Assembly: GCA_964001305.1 (NCBI GenBank)
Contig: CAXFAI010000044.1
Coordinates: 62,001 to 126,000 of the forward strand
Direction: 5' to 3'
Source: CAJXMH01 sp964001305
GTDB taxonomy: Bacteria; Bacteroidota; Bacteroidia; Flavobacteriales_E; Vicingaceae
DNA length: 64,000 bases
How positions within the stretch are numbered: position 1 is the first letter of the stretch; every line of letters begins with the position of its first letter. Under the pieces are notes generated by a model. That model had not been told where the DNA came from. It was given only the letters and a program-made list of their open reading frames with translations, and ran no database searches. A program made the translations under genes and the position numbers. Shown piece by piece: positions 53,873-62,355 of this stretch.

Positions 53873-56800
53873 ATGAGTAATCCAAAACACATCTCTAAAC
53901 TTGTACTAGCGGGATTCTTTTTAAGCATCTTATTTTTTTTAGGCTCCTCCACTTTTGCTCAAGAAAAGGAATTGAGAAAAGGTATGGAGCATTATAATTA
54001 TCAAGAATTTGCAGACGCAATTCCTTGGTTTAAGAAGGCCCTAAAAAAGAATAAAGAGCTATATTCTGCTGAGAAGTACTTAGCTAATTCATACCGAAAA
54101 GCACGTAAGCTAGATTTCGCAGAACTGCATTATTTGCTAGTAGTTAATTCAGATTCGGTGCAAGCTGAAGATTACCTTTATTATGGACAAGTATTAAAAG
54201 CAAACGGAAAGCTAGCAGCTGCTAAAGAGCAATTCTTAAAATTTTCAGAATTGGCTGAAAATAGTTTTCTCGGAAACTTAATGATTCAATCCATTGATGA
54301 AATTAAAGTCTGGGAAGAAGAACCATTAGAATATAACACACAGGTAGAAAGTAAACTAAACTCTGAAAATTCAGAATTTGGATTTTGCTTGTTTAAAAAT
54401 AAAATTTACATCGTTTCAGATCGTGGTGAGAACTTTTACTCCACAGAAAAGTCGGCTTGGTCAGGAGATCCTTTTTTAGCGATTTATGAAGCGGATACGG
54501 CTTATTTAAATAATCCTGAAAGTGATAATTTTCGAATGGAGAAAGGCTTGATTAACACGCAATTTCATGATGGACCATTGAGTATTACCCCACAAGAAGA
54601 TCGAGTGATTATTAGTCGAATCTCGAATGAAATGAGAGGAAAGGATTTTGTCAATCGGATGAAGCTTTACGAAGGGCAGTATGTAAATGGAAAATGGAAA
54701 GAATTTAAACCTTTCCCCTACAACAGTGATGAGTACTCAGTTGGTCATGCGGTTTATGCCGATTCGGGTAAAACCATTTACTTTAGCTCTGACATGCCCG
54801 GTGGCTTCGGAGGTATGGATTTATACAAATGTCAGTGGGTTGATAATCAATGGTCAAAGCCAAAAAACTTGGGCCCGGTAATTAATACCCAACAGAATGA
54901 GGTTTTTCCATATGTAAAAGGAGATCGACTCTATTTTTCATCCAATGGTTTTGTTGGGCTAGGAGGATTGGATATATTCTTATCTCAAAAACAAGGAGAC
55001 AGCTGGAAAGCGCCTGAGAATATGAAGCGTCCTATTAATTCTAATCGAGATGATTTTAGCATTTATTTTGTAACGGATTCAACTGGTTTTTATGCCTCAA
55101 ATCGTGAAGGAGGTATAGGAAAAGACGACATCTACTCATTTGTTAAAACCCCTCCACAAATAGAAGTGGAGTTAAAAGCCGTATTAGAGTATAAAGGACT
55201 TCCAGTAGAAGGGATTAAGGTTTCCTTAATAAACGAACTTGATTCCATTGTGCAAGTCGCTTATACTGATGAAAATGGAAGAATTCAATTTAAAGATTTA
55301 CCACACCAGTCAAACTATTTAATACAGCTACAAACAGAAGATGGAAGTGATTTTGAAGGAGGAAGATTATTTCAATTGGATGAATTGAATAATAAGGTTC
55401 GTCTGCTTCATGCGGGAAGAGAAGGCTTATTTAGTTTCAAAGCCTTGCCAGTTGATGAGATAAAGCTCAATATGGAGTCTGAAGTTGATCCTGGAACATT
55501 AGAGGAGTTTGTGTTTCTGGGTAAAATTTTTAAAAAGCTACCTGGTGACGTAAACAATAGAGTAATGGTTTACTTACTTAATGATGATGGTATTGTCATT
55601 GATTCTGTTTTAACGGATGAATTTGGAAACTTTTCTTTTGAAAAGCTAGATTCAGAGGAGAATTATTTGATTCAAATTGCAGAAGAAGACCCAGAGCTAA
55701 ATATTGCATTAGTAACCAAAGAAGGACGCATTTACAATTTGGCTGAACGCACGGCAAGTGGTCAGTTTGAAATAGAAAACCAGATTGATGCAAGTCAGCA
55801 ATTGAAAAAAGCAACAAACAATGGTTTTACCACTCTAATTGCTCGACTAGAGCATCAAGGGATTCCGCTGAAGTACTCCAGAGTTCAAATTTTTGACCTA
55901 GATAATAACTTAGTAGCCACTGTTATCTCCAATGAAAATGGAGAATTTCAATACAACATGCTTGAGTTTGATAATACTTACTTTATCAATTTGCCTGATG
56001 TAGAGGATACCATAAAGTATCACACCTTAGCGTATGTGTTAAATACAGAAGGAGACCCACTTTATTTAATCAATCAATTGAAAGATGGCAGGTTTAAATT
56101 CAATGCTTTACCATTCGATGAATATAAAAGCATTCAGCAAATGGAAGAGTCTTTTGTGCCAAATATTGTAAAAGTAGCTGGCCAAATTTACAAGAAACTA
56201 CCAGGAGACTTTGAAGATGGAACGTTGATTTATGTCTTAAGTGAAGATGGTGAGATTCTGGATTCGGTAATAACAGATGGAAAAGGGCGATTTGTATTTG
56301 AAAAATTGGCAGCAGATGAAAATTATACATTTAAGATTGCTGAAGGAAACGAGGCTTTTAATTTGGCTTTATTAGATAAGGACAACATTATTATTGATAA
56401 GGCTATATTAAACGCAGAGGGGAATTTTGCCTACAAGAAATTGACCTATCAAGTAGCTCAATTTGAGCAATTGGATTTGGTTGAAACTCATTTAATTGAA
56501 GATGAGTATTCCCATCAAGTTTATGGTCAAGTTTATCAAAAACTACCCGGTGATTTTGGGGATAGCCTAAAGGTTTTTATTTACGATGAAGAAGGAAACT
56601 TTCTAGGAACCGCATATACCGACATGGAAGGTAAGTTCACCTTTGAAAAATTAAAATCAGATCAGAATTACTTCTTTAAAATTGAACATCGTGATGAGGA
56701 TTTTCAATTACTCACCTTTGACGAAGAAGCGAACATAGTTGACAAAGTAATAAAGAACCGATTCGGGCAATTTAAATATGCCAAACTAGATATGCATCAT

Positions 56801-57226
56801 CATGAGATTTTGCTAGAAGAAGCTTCTGATCATCAAGTCATGTACTATGATAACGAGCGAATTGATTTGACAAAATATACGGTACATTACCGCTTTGATA
56901 AAAGTAATCTTGAAAGCAGTGAAGTTGAAAAACTGGACAAATTAGTTGAGGTACTAAAAGGGAAAGAAGGCATAAAGCTTGAAATTATTTCCCATACCGA
57001 TACAAGAGGACCAAAAGAGTATAATTTGTATTTGTCTCAACAACGAACAAAAACGGTTATTACCTATTTAAAGCAAAAAGGAATTTTTGAGGATTTATTT
57101 GTTCCTAATTATTATGGAGAGCTAAGACCAATAATTGATTGCGAGAAGTACAATTGTAACAATGAAGATCACCGATTAAATAGAAGAACTGAATTCAAAT
57201 TTATAGATTTGGAAATCGAAAACTAG
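53873..57226 (+). CDS. PorE-like OmpA-family protein with TPR, PD40 and repeated beta domains
   Basis: A 1117-residue periplasmic/outer-membrane protein. A signal peptide (to STFAQ) is followed by TPR units (to about residue 135) and a beta-propeller-like PD40 region with YFSSDMPGGFGGMDLYK and LYFSSNGFVGLGGLDIF. Then come at least five carboxypeptidase-regulatory-like domains in two types: two GLPVEG-like and three with KLPGDF. The OmpA domain at the end has YRFDKSN, HTDTRGPKEYNLYLSQQRT and NRRTEF. The layout matches PorE, which ties the T9SS to peptidoglycan. It starts right after the porP stop and was probably co-selected with it. Confidence 0.88.
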   Translation: MSNPKHISKLVLAGFFLSILFFLGSSTFAQEKELRKGMEHYNYQEFADAIPWFKKALKKNKELYSAEKYLANSYRKARKLDFAELHYLLVVNSDSVQAEDYLYYGQVLKANGKLAAAKEQFLKFSELAENSFLGNLMIQSIDEIKVWEEEPLEYNTQVESKLNSENSEFGFCLFKNKIYIVSDRGENFYSTEKSAWSGDPFLAIYEADTAYLNNPESDNFRMEKGLINTQFHDGPLSITPQEDRVIISRISNEMRGKDFVNRMKLYEGQYVNGKWKEFKPFPYNSDEYSVGHAVYADSGKTIYFSSDMPGGFGGMDLYKCQWVDNQWSKPKNLGPVINTQQNEVFPYVKGDRLYFSSNGFVGLGGLDIFLSQKQGDSWKAPENMKRPINSNRDDFSIYFVTDSTGFYASNREGGIGKDDIYSFVKTPPQIEVELKAVLEYKGLPVEGIKVSLINELDSIVQVAYTDENGRIQFKDLPHQSNYLIQLQTEDGSDFEGGRLFQLDELNNKVRLLHAGREGLFSFKALPVDEIKLNMESEVDPGTLEEFVFLGKIFKKLPGDVNNRVMVYLLNDDGIVIDSVLTDEFGNFSFEKLDSEENYLIQIAEEDPELNIALVTKEGRIYNLAERTASGQFEIENQIDASQQLKKATNNGFTTLIARLEHQGIPLKYSRVQIFDLDNNLVATVISNENGEFQYNMLEFDNTYFINLPDVEDTIKYHTLAYVLNTEGDPLYLINQLKDGRFKFNALPFDEYKSIQQMEESFVPNIVKVAGQIYKKLPGDFEDGTLIYVLSEDGEILDSVITDGKGRFVFEKLAADENYTFKIAEGNEAFNLALLDKDNIIIDKAILNAEGNFAYKKLTYQVAQFEQLDLVETHLIEDEYSHQVYGQVYQKLPGDFGDSLKVFIYDEEGNFLGTAYTDMEGKFTFEKLKSDQNYFFKIEHRDEDFQLLTFDEEANIVDKVIKNRFGQFKYAKLDMHHHEILLEEASDHQVMYYDNERIDLTKYTVHYRFDKSNLESSEVEKLDKLVEVLKGKEGIKLEIISHTDTRGPKEYNLYLSQQRTKTVITYLKQKGIFEDLFVPNYYGELRPIIDCEKYNCNNEDHRLNRRTEFKFIDLEIEN

Positions 57227-57229
57227 TTC

Positions 57230-58792
57230 ATGCAATTAATTCTGTTAAACATATCACTTCTTAATGCACAAGCCAATTGGTTAGACTTTTGGTGGCTAGA
57301 TGTATTGGTGATGCTCTTCGCAATGGGGGTTTTTTATTTTATCTATAGAGATAAATTAAATAAAATTAGAAATCAAAAAGCGTTACTTGAAAGCCAGGTA
57401 AAGCAGCGAACCATTGAAATTATCAAGCAAAAGGAGCAAGTTGAGAAGCAAAAGAAAATGCTTGAAGAGGAGAAAGAAAAAGCAGAAAAATTGCTTCTAA
57501 ATATTCTGCCAAGAGAAATGGCAGATGAGCTCAAAAACAAAGGAAAAGCTAAAGCCAGAAATTATCGTCAGGTAACGGTTATGTTTACTGATTTTAAGGG
57601 TTTTACGAATTTGGCTGAGCAATACAAACCACAAGAATTAGTCGCAGAATTAGATAGCTATTTTATAAAGTTCGATGAAATTGTCAATAAGTATAATGTT
57701 GAGAAAATAAAAACCATTGGTGATGCCTATATGGCTGCTGGTGGGGTTCCAATTCGGAATAAATCAAATGCCATTGATACGACTTTGGCTGCTCTTGAAA
57801 TACAAAGAGCCATGAAGGAAATAACCAAGCTTAAGGAAGAGCGAGGAGAGACGCCTTGGGAATTGAGAATTGGTTTACATAGTGGAGACTTAATTGCAGG
57901 AGTGGTTGGAATTAAGAGGTTTGCCTATGATATTTGGGGCGATACCGTAAACGTTGCTGCTCATATGGAGTCAAGCGGAGAAGTAGGAAAAGTAAATATT
58001 TCAGAAACCACCTACGAGGCCATTGCTGAATTTTTTGTGACGGAATATAGAGGTAAAGTTAATGCAAAGCACAAGGGCTTAATTGATATGTATTTTGTAC
58101 ATGGAATAAAACCCGAACTTTCTGAAAATGAGGATGGAATTACCCCTAATGAAGCTTTTTGGCATTATGTAAATTTAAAACTCTACAGTAATATTAATTA
58201 CCGCAATGCAGAGAAATATATTGTGAAGAGGTTAAGTGGGGATTTACCTGAAGGATTGTTTTATCATGGAATTCATCACACACAAGATGTATGTAATGCA
58301 GTAGAGCGAATTGCACTTTGGGAAGGCGTGAAAGGCGAAGATCTGTATTTATTAAAAACAGCAGCACTCTTTCATGATGCAGGGTTTATTCATGCTTACG
58401 AAAGTAATGAACCTATTGGTGCTGAATTAGCCAAAGAAATGCTTCCAAACTTTGGATACACCGAAGAGCAAATTAATCAAGTCATTGAGCTAATTGAAGC
58501 AACTAAAATTCCTCAGAATCCAAAAAATCATTTAGAAGAAATTATGTGTGATTCTGATTTGGATTATTTGGGAAGAGCTGATTTTTATCCTATTGCAGAA
58601 ACCTTACGAAAAGAGTTAATGCAGTTTGGAAAGATAAAAGGAGAAGAAAAAGAGTGGATTCAGATGAATATAAACTTTTTAACACACCATTCATACTTCA
58701 CTCAATCAGCACAAGAAAGAAGAGCCCCTGAGAAAAGAAAGCGAGTTCAAGAATTAAAGGAGAAATTGAATTTAATAGATAATGGAGATTGA
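57230..58792 (+). CDS. Class III nucleotidyl cyclase fused to an HD domain
   Basis: A 520-residue protein: one N-terminal membrane helix (about residues 22-42), a coiled-coil linker, the cyclase domain (about 105-290) and an HD-superfamily domain (about 340-500). Metal Asp residues are in MFTDFKGFTNL and TIGDAYM. Lys161 and Asp234 fit adenylate specificity. The transition-state Asn241 is present in TVNVAAHMES, but the following Arg position (245) is His. The HD part has HHTQDV, LFHDAGF and DSDLDYLG. It may both make and break a nucleotide signal, or the HD part may act on another substrate. It starts three bases after the OmpA gene. Confidence 0.87.
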   Translation: MQLILLNISLLNAQANWLDFWWLDVLVMLFAMGVFYFIYRDKLNKIRNQKALLESQVKQRTIEIIKQKEQVEKQKKMLEEEKEKAEKLLLNILPREMADELKNKGKAKARNYRQVTVMFTDFKGFTNLAEQYKPQELVAELDSYFIKFDEIVNKYNVEKIKTIGDAYMAAGGVPIRNKSNAIDTTLAALEIQRAMKEITKLKEERGETPWELRIGLHSGDLIAGVVGIKRFAYDIWGDTVNVAAHMESSGEVGKVNISETTYEAIAEFFVTEYRGKVNAKHKGLIDMYFVHGIKPELSENEDGITPNEAFWHYVNLKLYSNINYRNAEKYIVKRLSGDLPEGLFYHGIHHTQDVCNAVERIALWEGVKGEDLYLLKTAALFHDAGFIHAYESNEPIGAELAKEMLPNFGYTEEQINQVIELIEATKIPQNPKNHLEEIMCDSDLDYLGRADFYPIAETLRKELMQFGKIKGEEKEWIQMNINFLTHHSYFTQSAQERRAPEKRKRVQELKEKLNLIDNGD

Positions 58793-58818
58793 GTGAATGT
58801 TATATTTTACTCAATCTC
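58785..58818 (+). terminator. Hairpin overlapping the cyclase stop codon
   Basis: Arms GAGATTGAGT and ACTCAATCTC pair perfectly over 10 bp around a 14-base loop, with the TGA stop inside the left arm. A T-run is lacking, so termination may be inefficient or factor-dependent. Confidence 0.5.
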
Positions 58819-58841
58819 TTCAATATATTAATTTAGAGGTT

Positions 58842-58849
58842 TATATTTG
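58842..58849 (+). promoter_or_regulatory. -7 promoter element for the 266-aa secreted protein
   Basis: TATATTTG matches TAnnTTTG exactly, with the ATG 53 bases downstream at 58902. No -33 TTG is visible. Confidence 0.6.
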
Positions 58850-58901
58850 AACTTCTACTATTTTGGCATGAATGTGGTAAAATAGAAAGTCACAAAGAAA
58901 A

Positions 58902-59702
58902 ATGAAAATGAAAATAAATCGCATATTAACGCTAGCCCTATTTGCTTTATTTGCTTTTAACACCCATGCAGGGATGATTGTGTTGGAAGGGAATTATATG
59001 GGCAAAAATATATTTGTTAAGAACCCATTTGGTGGTGCTGGTGTTGGTTTTTGTGTTTTTGAAGTAACTGTTAATGGTAAACTTGACCCTGCAGAAGTTA
59101 ACCAAAGTGCTTTTGAAATTGACTTTACGGCTCATGATTTAAAAGTAGGAGATCCCGTTATCATTAATATCAAACATAAAGATGATTGTGCTCCTGAGGT
59201 GTTAAATGCAGAAGTTCTCAAACCAAAAAGTACATTCAATATTCGAAGTATTGCCTTTACCAACGATGGTATTTTAGAATGGACTGCTGATAATGAAAAT
59301 GGTCAACTCCCTTATGTAGTTGAGCAATTTAGATGGAACAAATGGGTAAAATTAGGTGAAGTAGAAGGAAAAGGAATTCCAGGAACTCATAACTATTCCT
59401 TCAAGATTTCACCACATAGTGGAGAAAACAAAGTAAGAGTAAAGCAAGTTGATTTTACCGGAAAACCGAGGTATTCAAAGCCTGCTACTTATTCTTCAAA
59501 CGTGCCTGCTATAACACTTAATGATACAAAATTTAAAGAAACCATTCAGTTTAGTGGTGGTGAAACTTTGTATGAATTGTATGACAGATATGGAACGATT
59601 GTGAAGAAAGGATATGGCAATTCTGTAAATATAGCCAACCTCGAAAAAGGTTTATATTACGTAAGTTACGATAACACAACGAAAGACATTACAATAAAGT
59701 AA
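58902..59702 (+). CDS. Secreted protein of unknown function
   Basis: A 266-residue exported protein with a clear signal peptide (ILTLALFALFAFNTHA). Residues about 20-100 form a conserved unit beginning MIVLEGNYMGKNIFVKNPF, with Cys in GVGFCVFEV. A middle domain follows, and then a C-terminal sorting-like strand set (GETLYELYDRYGTIVKKGYG to YYVSYDNTTKDITIK) that resembles the last part of a T9SS type A domain but lacks the opening YPNP motif. It may be a variant T9SS cargo or a periplasmic protein. Monocistronic: its own promoter upstream, a terminator downstream. Confidence 0.72.
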   Translation: MKMKINRILTLALFALFAFNTHAGMIVLEGNYMGKNIFVKNPFGGAGVGFCVFEVTVNGKLDPAEVNQSAFEIDFTAHDLKVGDPVIINIKHKDDCAPEVLNAEVLKPKSTFNIRSIAFTNDGILEWTADNENGQLPYVVEQFRWNKWVKLGEVEGKGIPGTHNYSFKISPHSGENKVRVKQVDFTGKPRYSKPATYSSNVPAITLNDTKFKETIQFSGGETLYELYDRYGTIVKKGYGNSVNIANLEKGLYYVSYDNTTKDITIK

Positions 59703-59722
59703 GTTATAAATGATTTAAATGA

Positions 59723-59749
59723 AGCCTTGACCTACGTCAGGGCTTTTTT
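59723..59749 (+). terminator. Intrinsic terminator after the 266-aa protein gene
   Basis: AGCCTTGAC pairs with GTCAGGGCT (one G-U wobble) around CTAC, followed by five or more T. It overlaps the first part of a longer frame of the next gene and so excludes the start at 59727. Confidence 0.85.
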
Positions 59750-59768
59750 ATGTTTAAAAGATTGTGCC

Positions 59769-60170
59769 ATGAGAAAAATTGAACACTTAGGAATTGCAGT
59801 AAAAAGTATAAAAGAGTCTTCAAAAATGTATGAAGCACTGTTGGGAAAACCATCCTATAAAACAGAAGTAGTAGAAAGTGAAGGAGTGTCTACTATGTTT
59901 TTTGAAGTTGGAGAAAGTAAGATTGAACTTTTGGAAGCGACAAAAGCAGATAGCCCAATTGCAAAATTTATTGAAAAGAAAGGAGAAGGAATTCACCACA
60001 TAGCATATGATGTGGAAGATATCTATGCTGAGATTAATCGACTAAAAGCGGAAGGTTTCGAAATGATACACCAAGAACCTAAAGAAGGGGCTGACAATAA
60101 GCTAATCGCATTTCTGCATCCAAAATCAAGTGGTGGAGTTTTAGTTGAGTTGTGTCAAGAGAAGAGTTAG
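59769..60170 (+). CDS. mce: Methylmalonyl-CoA epimerase
   Basis: A 133-residue vicinal-oxygen-chelate protein. Metal ligands are visible in KIEHLGIAVKSI, GEGIHHIAYDVED and GGVLVELCQE, the pattern of methylmalonyl-CoA epimerase. It interconverts the (R) and (S) forms of methylmalonyl-CoA in propionate metabolism. The start is ATG 59769 (MRKIEHLG), because the upstream extension would begin inside a terminator. The partner mutase is not in this window. Confidence 0.9.
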   Translation: MRKIEHLGIAVKSIKESSKMYEALLGKPSYKTEVVESEGVSTMFFEVGESKIELLEATKADSPIAKFIEKKGEGIHHIAYDVEDIYAEINRLKAEGFEMIHQEPKEGADNKLIAFLHPKSSGGVLVELCQEKS

Positions 60171-60195
60171 TAGCAAAAAGCCAAGAGATAAAAAC

Positions 60196-60822
60196 TTAAA
60201 ACAACTGCTCTAAGATTATTCCTTCAGATAAGTGAAAGGTCTGTAGTCCTGCTTTTCTTGCCCCTTCCAAATGCCCTGCAGTATCATCAATAAAGAGCGT
60301 TTCAGAAGGATTTAAGTCATTTTCCACGATAACGGTTTCAAATATTTCAACATCTGGCTTACGTTGGCCCATTTCGTGCGATAAATAGACCTTTTCAAAA
60401 AAAGGGTCTAAGTTTTTAATGCCTCGATCCTGTTGCAGCTCATTAAAGATGAAGTCAATGTGTAATTCATTCGTGTTGCTTAAGCAGAACGTTCGAAATT
60501 GATCTTTTGCTTCCTTTAGAATTTCAAAACGCTTCTCTGGAATGTCTTTTAGCATAGCATTCCAAGCATTTTTTACATCTGTTGAAGTACAACCATTTCC
60601 AATTTTGATTTTGAGTGTTTCAACAAACTCTTCTGTACTAATTTTTCCTGTTTCATATTGATTAAAAAAGACTTCAGAATCTTTTCCCTCCATAATCACT
60701 TCATATTTATCGCCTGCTAATTTTTTAAAGGCCGCTGGAGTCGCTTCTTTATCTAGATTAATAATCACCATCCCCAAATCAAAAATGATGTTTTTAATGC
60801 CGTTTAAATCTAATTTTTTCAT
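60196..60822 (-). CDS. HAD-family phosphatase (YihX-like)
   Basis: About 208 residues of the haloacid dehalogenase superfamily. Motif I is IIFDLGMVIINLD (nucleophile Asp; second Asp replaced by Gly as in the YihX/sEH-N type), motif II lies in FCLSNTNELH, motif III has the Lys of GQRKPDVEIF, and motif IV is TLFIDDTAGHLEGARKAG. It likely removes phosphate from a small sugar phosphate or similar. ATG 60822 (MKKLDLNG) is preferred to 60837, as a near -7 element lies inside the extension. It overlaps nothing; the symporter gene starts beyond it in the same direction. Confidence 0.85.
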   Translation of the reverse strand: MKKLDLNGIKNIIFDLGMVIINLDKEATPAAFKKLAGDKYEVIMEGKDSEVFFNQYETGKISTEEFVETLKIKIGNGCTSTDVKNAWNAMLKDIPEKRFEILKEAKDQFRTFCLSNTNELHIDFIFNELQQDRGIKNLDPFFEKVYLSHEMGQRKPDVEIFETVIVENDLNPSETLFIDDTAGHLEGARKAGLQTFHLSEGIILEQLF

Positions 60823-60849
60823 GCCGCAAAAGTGCAAAAAACTTTATGC

Positions 60850-62346
60850 TTAAGCTGCCTGCAAGGTGTCTTTTCGAGGATAAATTTTAGTAAAAATAGA
60901 GCCACTTATCATGGCTAATAAAAAGGAAGGTGCCAATACGTCTAACTTTTCAAAGTAAGGGCCAATGCCATCTATTTCTTGAACCACAAATTTGAATAAA
61001 GGAACGGATAAGAAGCCTGTAATCATGCTTGCAATGGCTCCTTTTTCTGAATATGCAGGCCAAAAAAGTGATAAAATAATTACTGGACAAAATGTTGCCG
61101 CAATTCCAGACCATCCGAATATAACAAACCAGAAAACCGTTCTACCGGGGCTAACTATAGCCACTATCATGGCAGTACCAAGGGCAAATAAGGCCATGCC
61201 AAGCGTGACCATTCTAGAAATGTTGCTCATCTTTTTTTCATCCATGCTTGGATTAAAGATTTGCTGGTAAAAATCACGAGTAACGGCAGAAGAAGCAAGT
61301 ACTAAAAGCGAATCAATGGTAGACATGATTGCTGAAAGGACTATAGCTATGTAGATCGCAATTATTGTTAATGGGAAAACGTGCTCAATCAAAGTGATTA
61401 GCGCATCTTCTCCTTGATTACCCAAAATGGCTTCAGGATCTTGGCCAGTTTTGGTGAAAATGTAGCGCGCTAAAACTCCAATGCTCACTGCAGCAGCATC
61501 GGTTAACAAAGTGAAAACAATAGCAACCCAACGCCCTTTGTTAATCTCTTCCATGCTTTTAATTGACATGAAACGAACATAGATTTGGGGCGAACCTAAA
61601 AACCCTAAACCAATCATAGCAAAGCCAAGCATGCTGGCAATTTTCATCCAAGTATCATCTCCACCGCCAAAAACAGTAGTTAAACCTGGGTCAATGTCAT
61701 TCAATCCACTAACTATTTCTGAGCCATTGCTAATTCCCCAATAGGCAACGATTGGCAAAGCAACTAAGCCAAAAAACATGAGTAAACCTTGAAAAAAATC
61801 GGACCAAACTACAGCTACAAAACCACCAGTAAAGATGTAAGCCAAGACAATTAAAAAGCCTACTACAGCTCCGGTAAAATAGTTGATTCCAAGAAATGAT
61901 TCGAAAGCTTTACCTGTTACATCAATTTGAGCACTTACATAAATAATTACAAATACCGATAGCGCTGTAGCAGCCACAATTCGAAGTAGATGTGTTTTGG
62001 GTTTAAAATGACTTTCAAAAAAATCAGGAATGGTAATGGAGTTATAGGAATCACTAAGCTGCTTAAACTTTTTGGCCATCAAAAACCAAGAAACTCCAAC
62101 TCCTAACAGTTCACCAATAACTACCCAGTAGGCTGAAAATCCTGCCATGGCTCCCATGCCCGTCAAACCTAAAAGCAACCAACCGGATTCTCCTGTTGCT
62201 CTAGCTGAAAAAGCAACGGCCCAATAGCCAAGTTTTTTACCGCCAACATAAAAATCACTCAGTCCTTTTATTCGCTTTGAAGCCACAATTCCAATAATGA
62301 AAAGAATAGCAAAGTAAACTCCAAGAACAATGAGTTTGGTTAGCAT
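60850..62346 (-). CDS. Sodium/solute symporter (PutP-like)
   Basis: A 498-residue SSS-family transporter with thirteen membrane helices. Landmarks: SDFYVGGKKLGYWAVAFSAR in the first cytoplasmic loop, ATGESGWLLLGLTGMG for helix 2, and STIDSLLVLASSAVTRDFYQ, the helix 8 and loop signature with the sodium-ligating Ser/Thr. The nearest characterised relatives are proline symporters, but the solute cannot be decided by eye. It is read with the decarboxylase gene upstream (nine-base gap), so an amino acid or amine is a reasonable substrate. Confidence 0.87.
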   Translation of the reverse strand: MLTKLIVLGVYFAILFIIGIVASKRIKGLSDFYVGGKKLGYWAVAFSARATGESGWLLLGLTGMGAMAGFSAYWVVIGELLGVGVSWFLMAKKFKQLSDSYNSITIPDFFESHFKPKTHLLRIVAATALSVFVIIYVSAQIDVTGKAFESFLGINYFTGAVVGFLIVLAYIFTGGFVAVVWSDFFQGLLMFFGLVALPIVAYWGISNGSEIVSGLNDIDPGLTTVFGGGDDTWMKIASMLGFAMIGLGFLGSPQIYVRFMSIKSMEEINKGRWVAIVFTLLTDAAAVSIGVLARYIFTKTGQDPEAILGNQGEDALITLIEHVFPLTIIAIYIAIVLSAIMSTIDSLLVLASSAVTRDFYQQIFNPSMDEKKMSNISRMVTLGMALFALGTAMIVAIVSPGRTVFWFVIFGWSGIAATFCPVIILSLFWPAYSEKGAIASMITGFLSVPLFKFVVQEIDGIGPYFEKLDVLAPSFLLAMISGSIFTKIYPRKDTLQAA

Positions 62347-62355
62347 AAAATAGGT

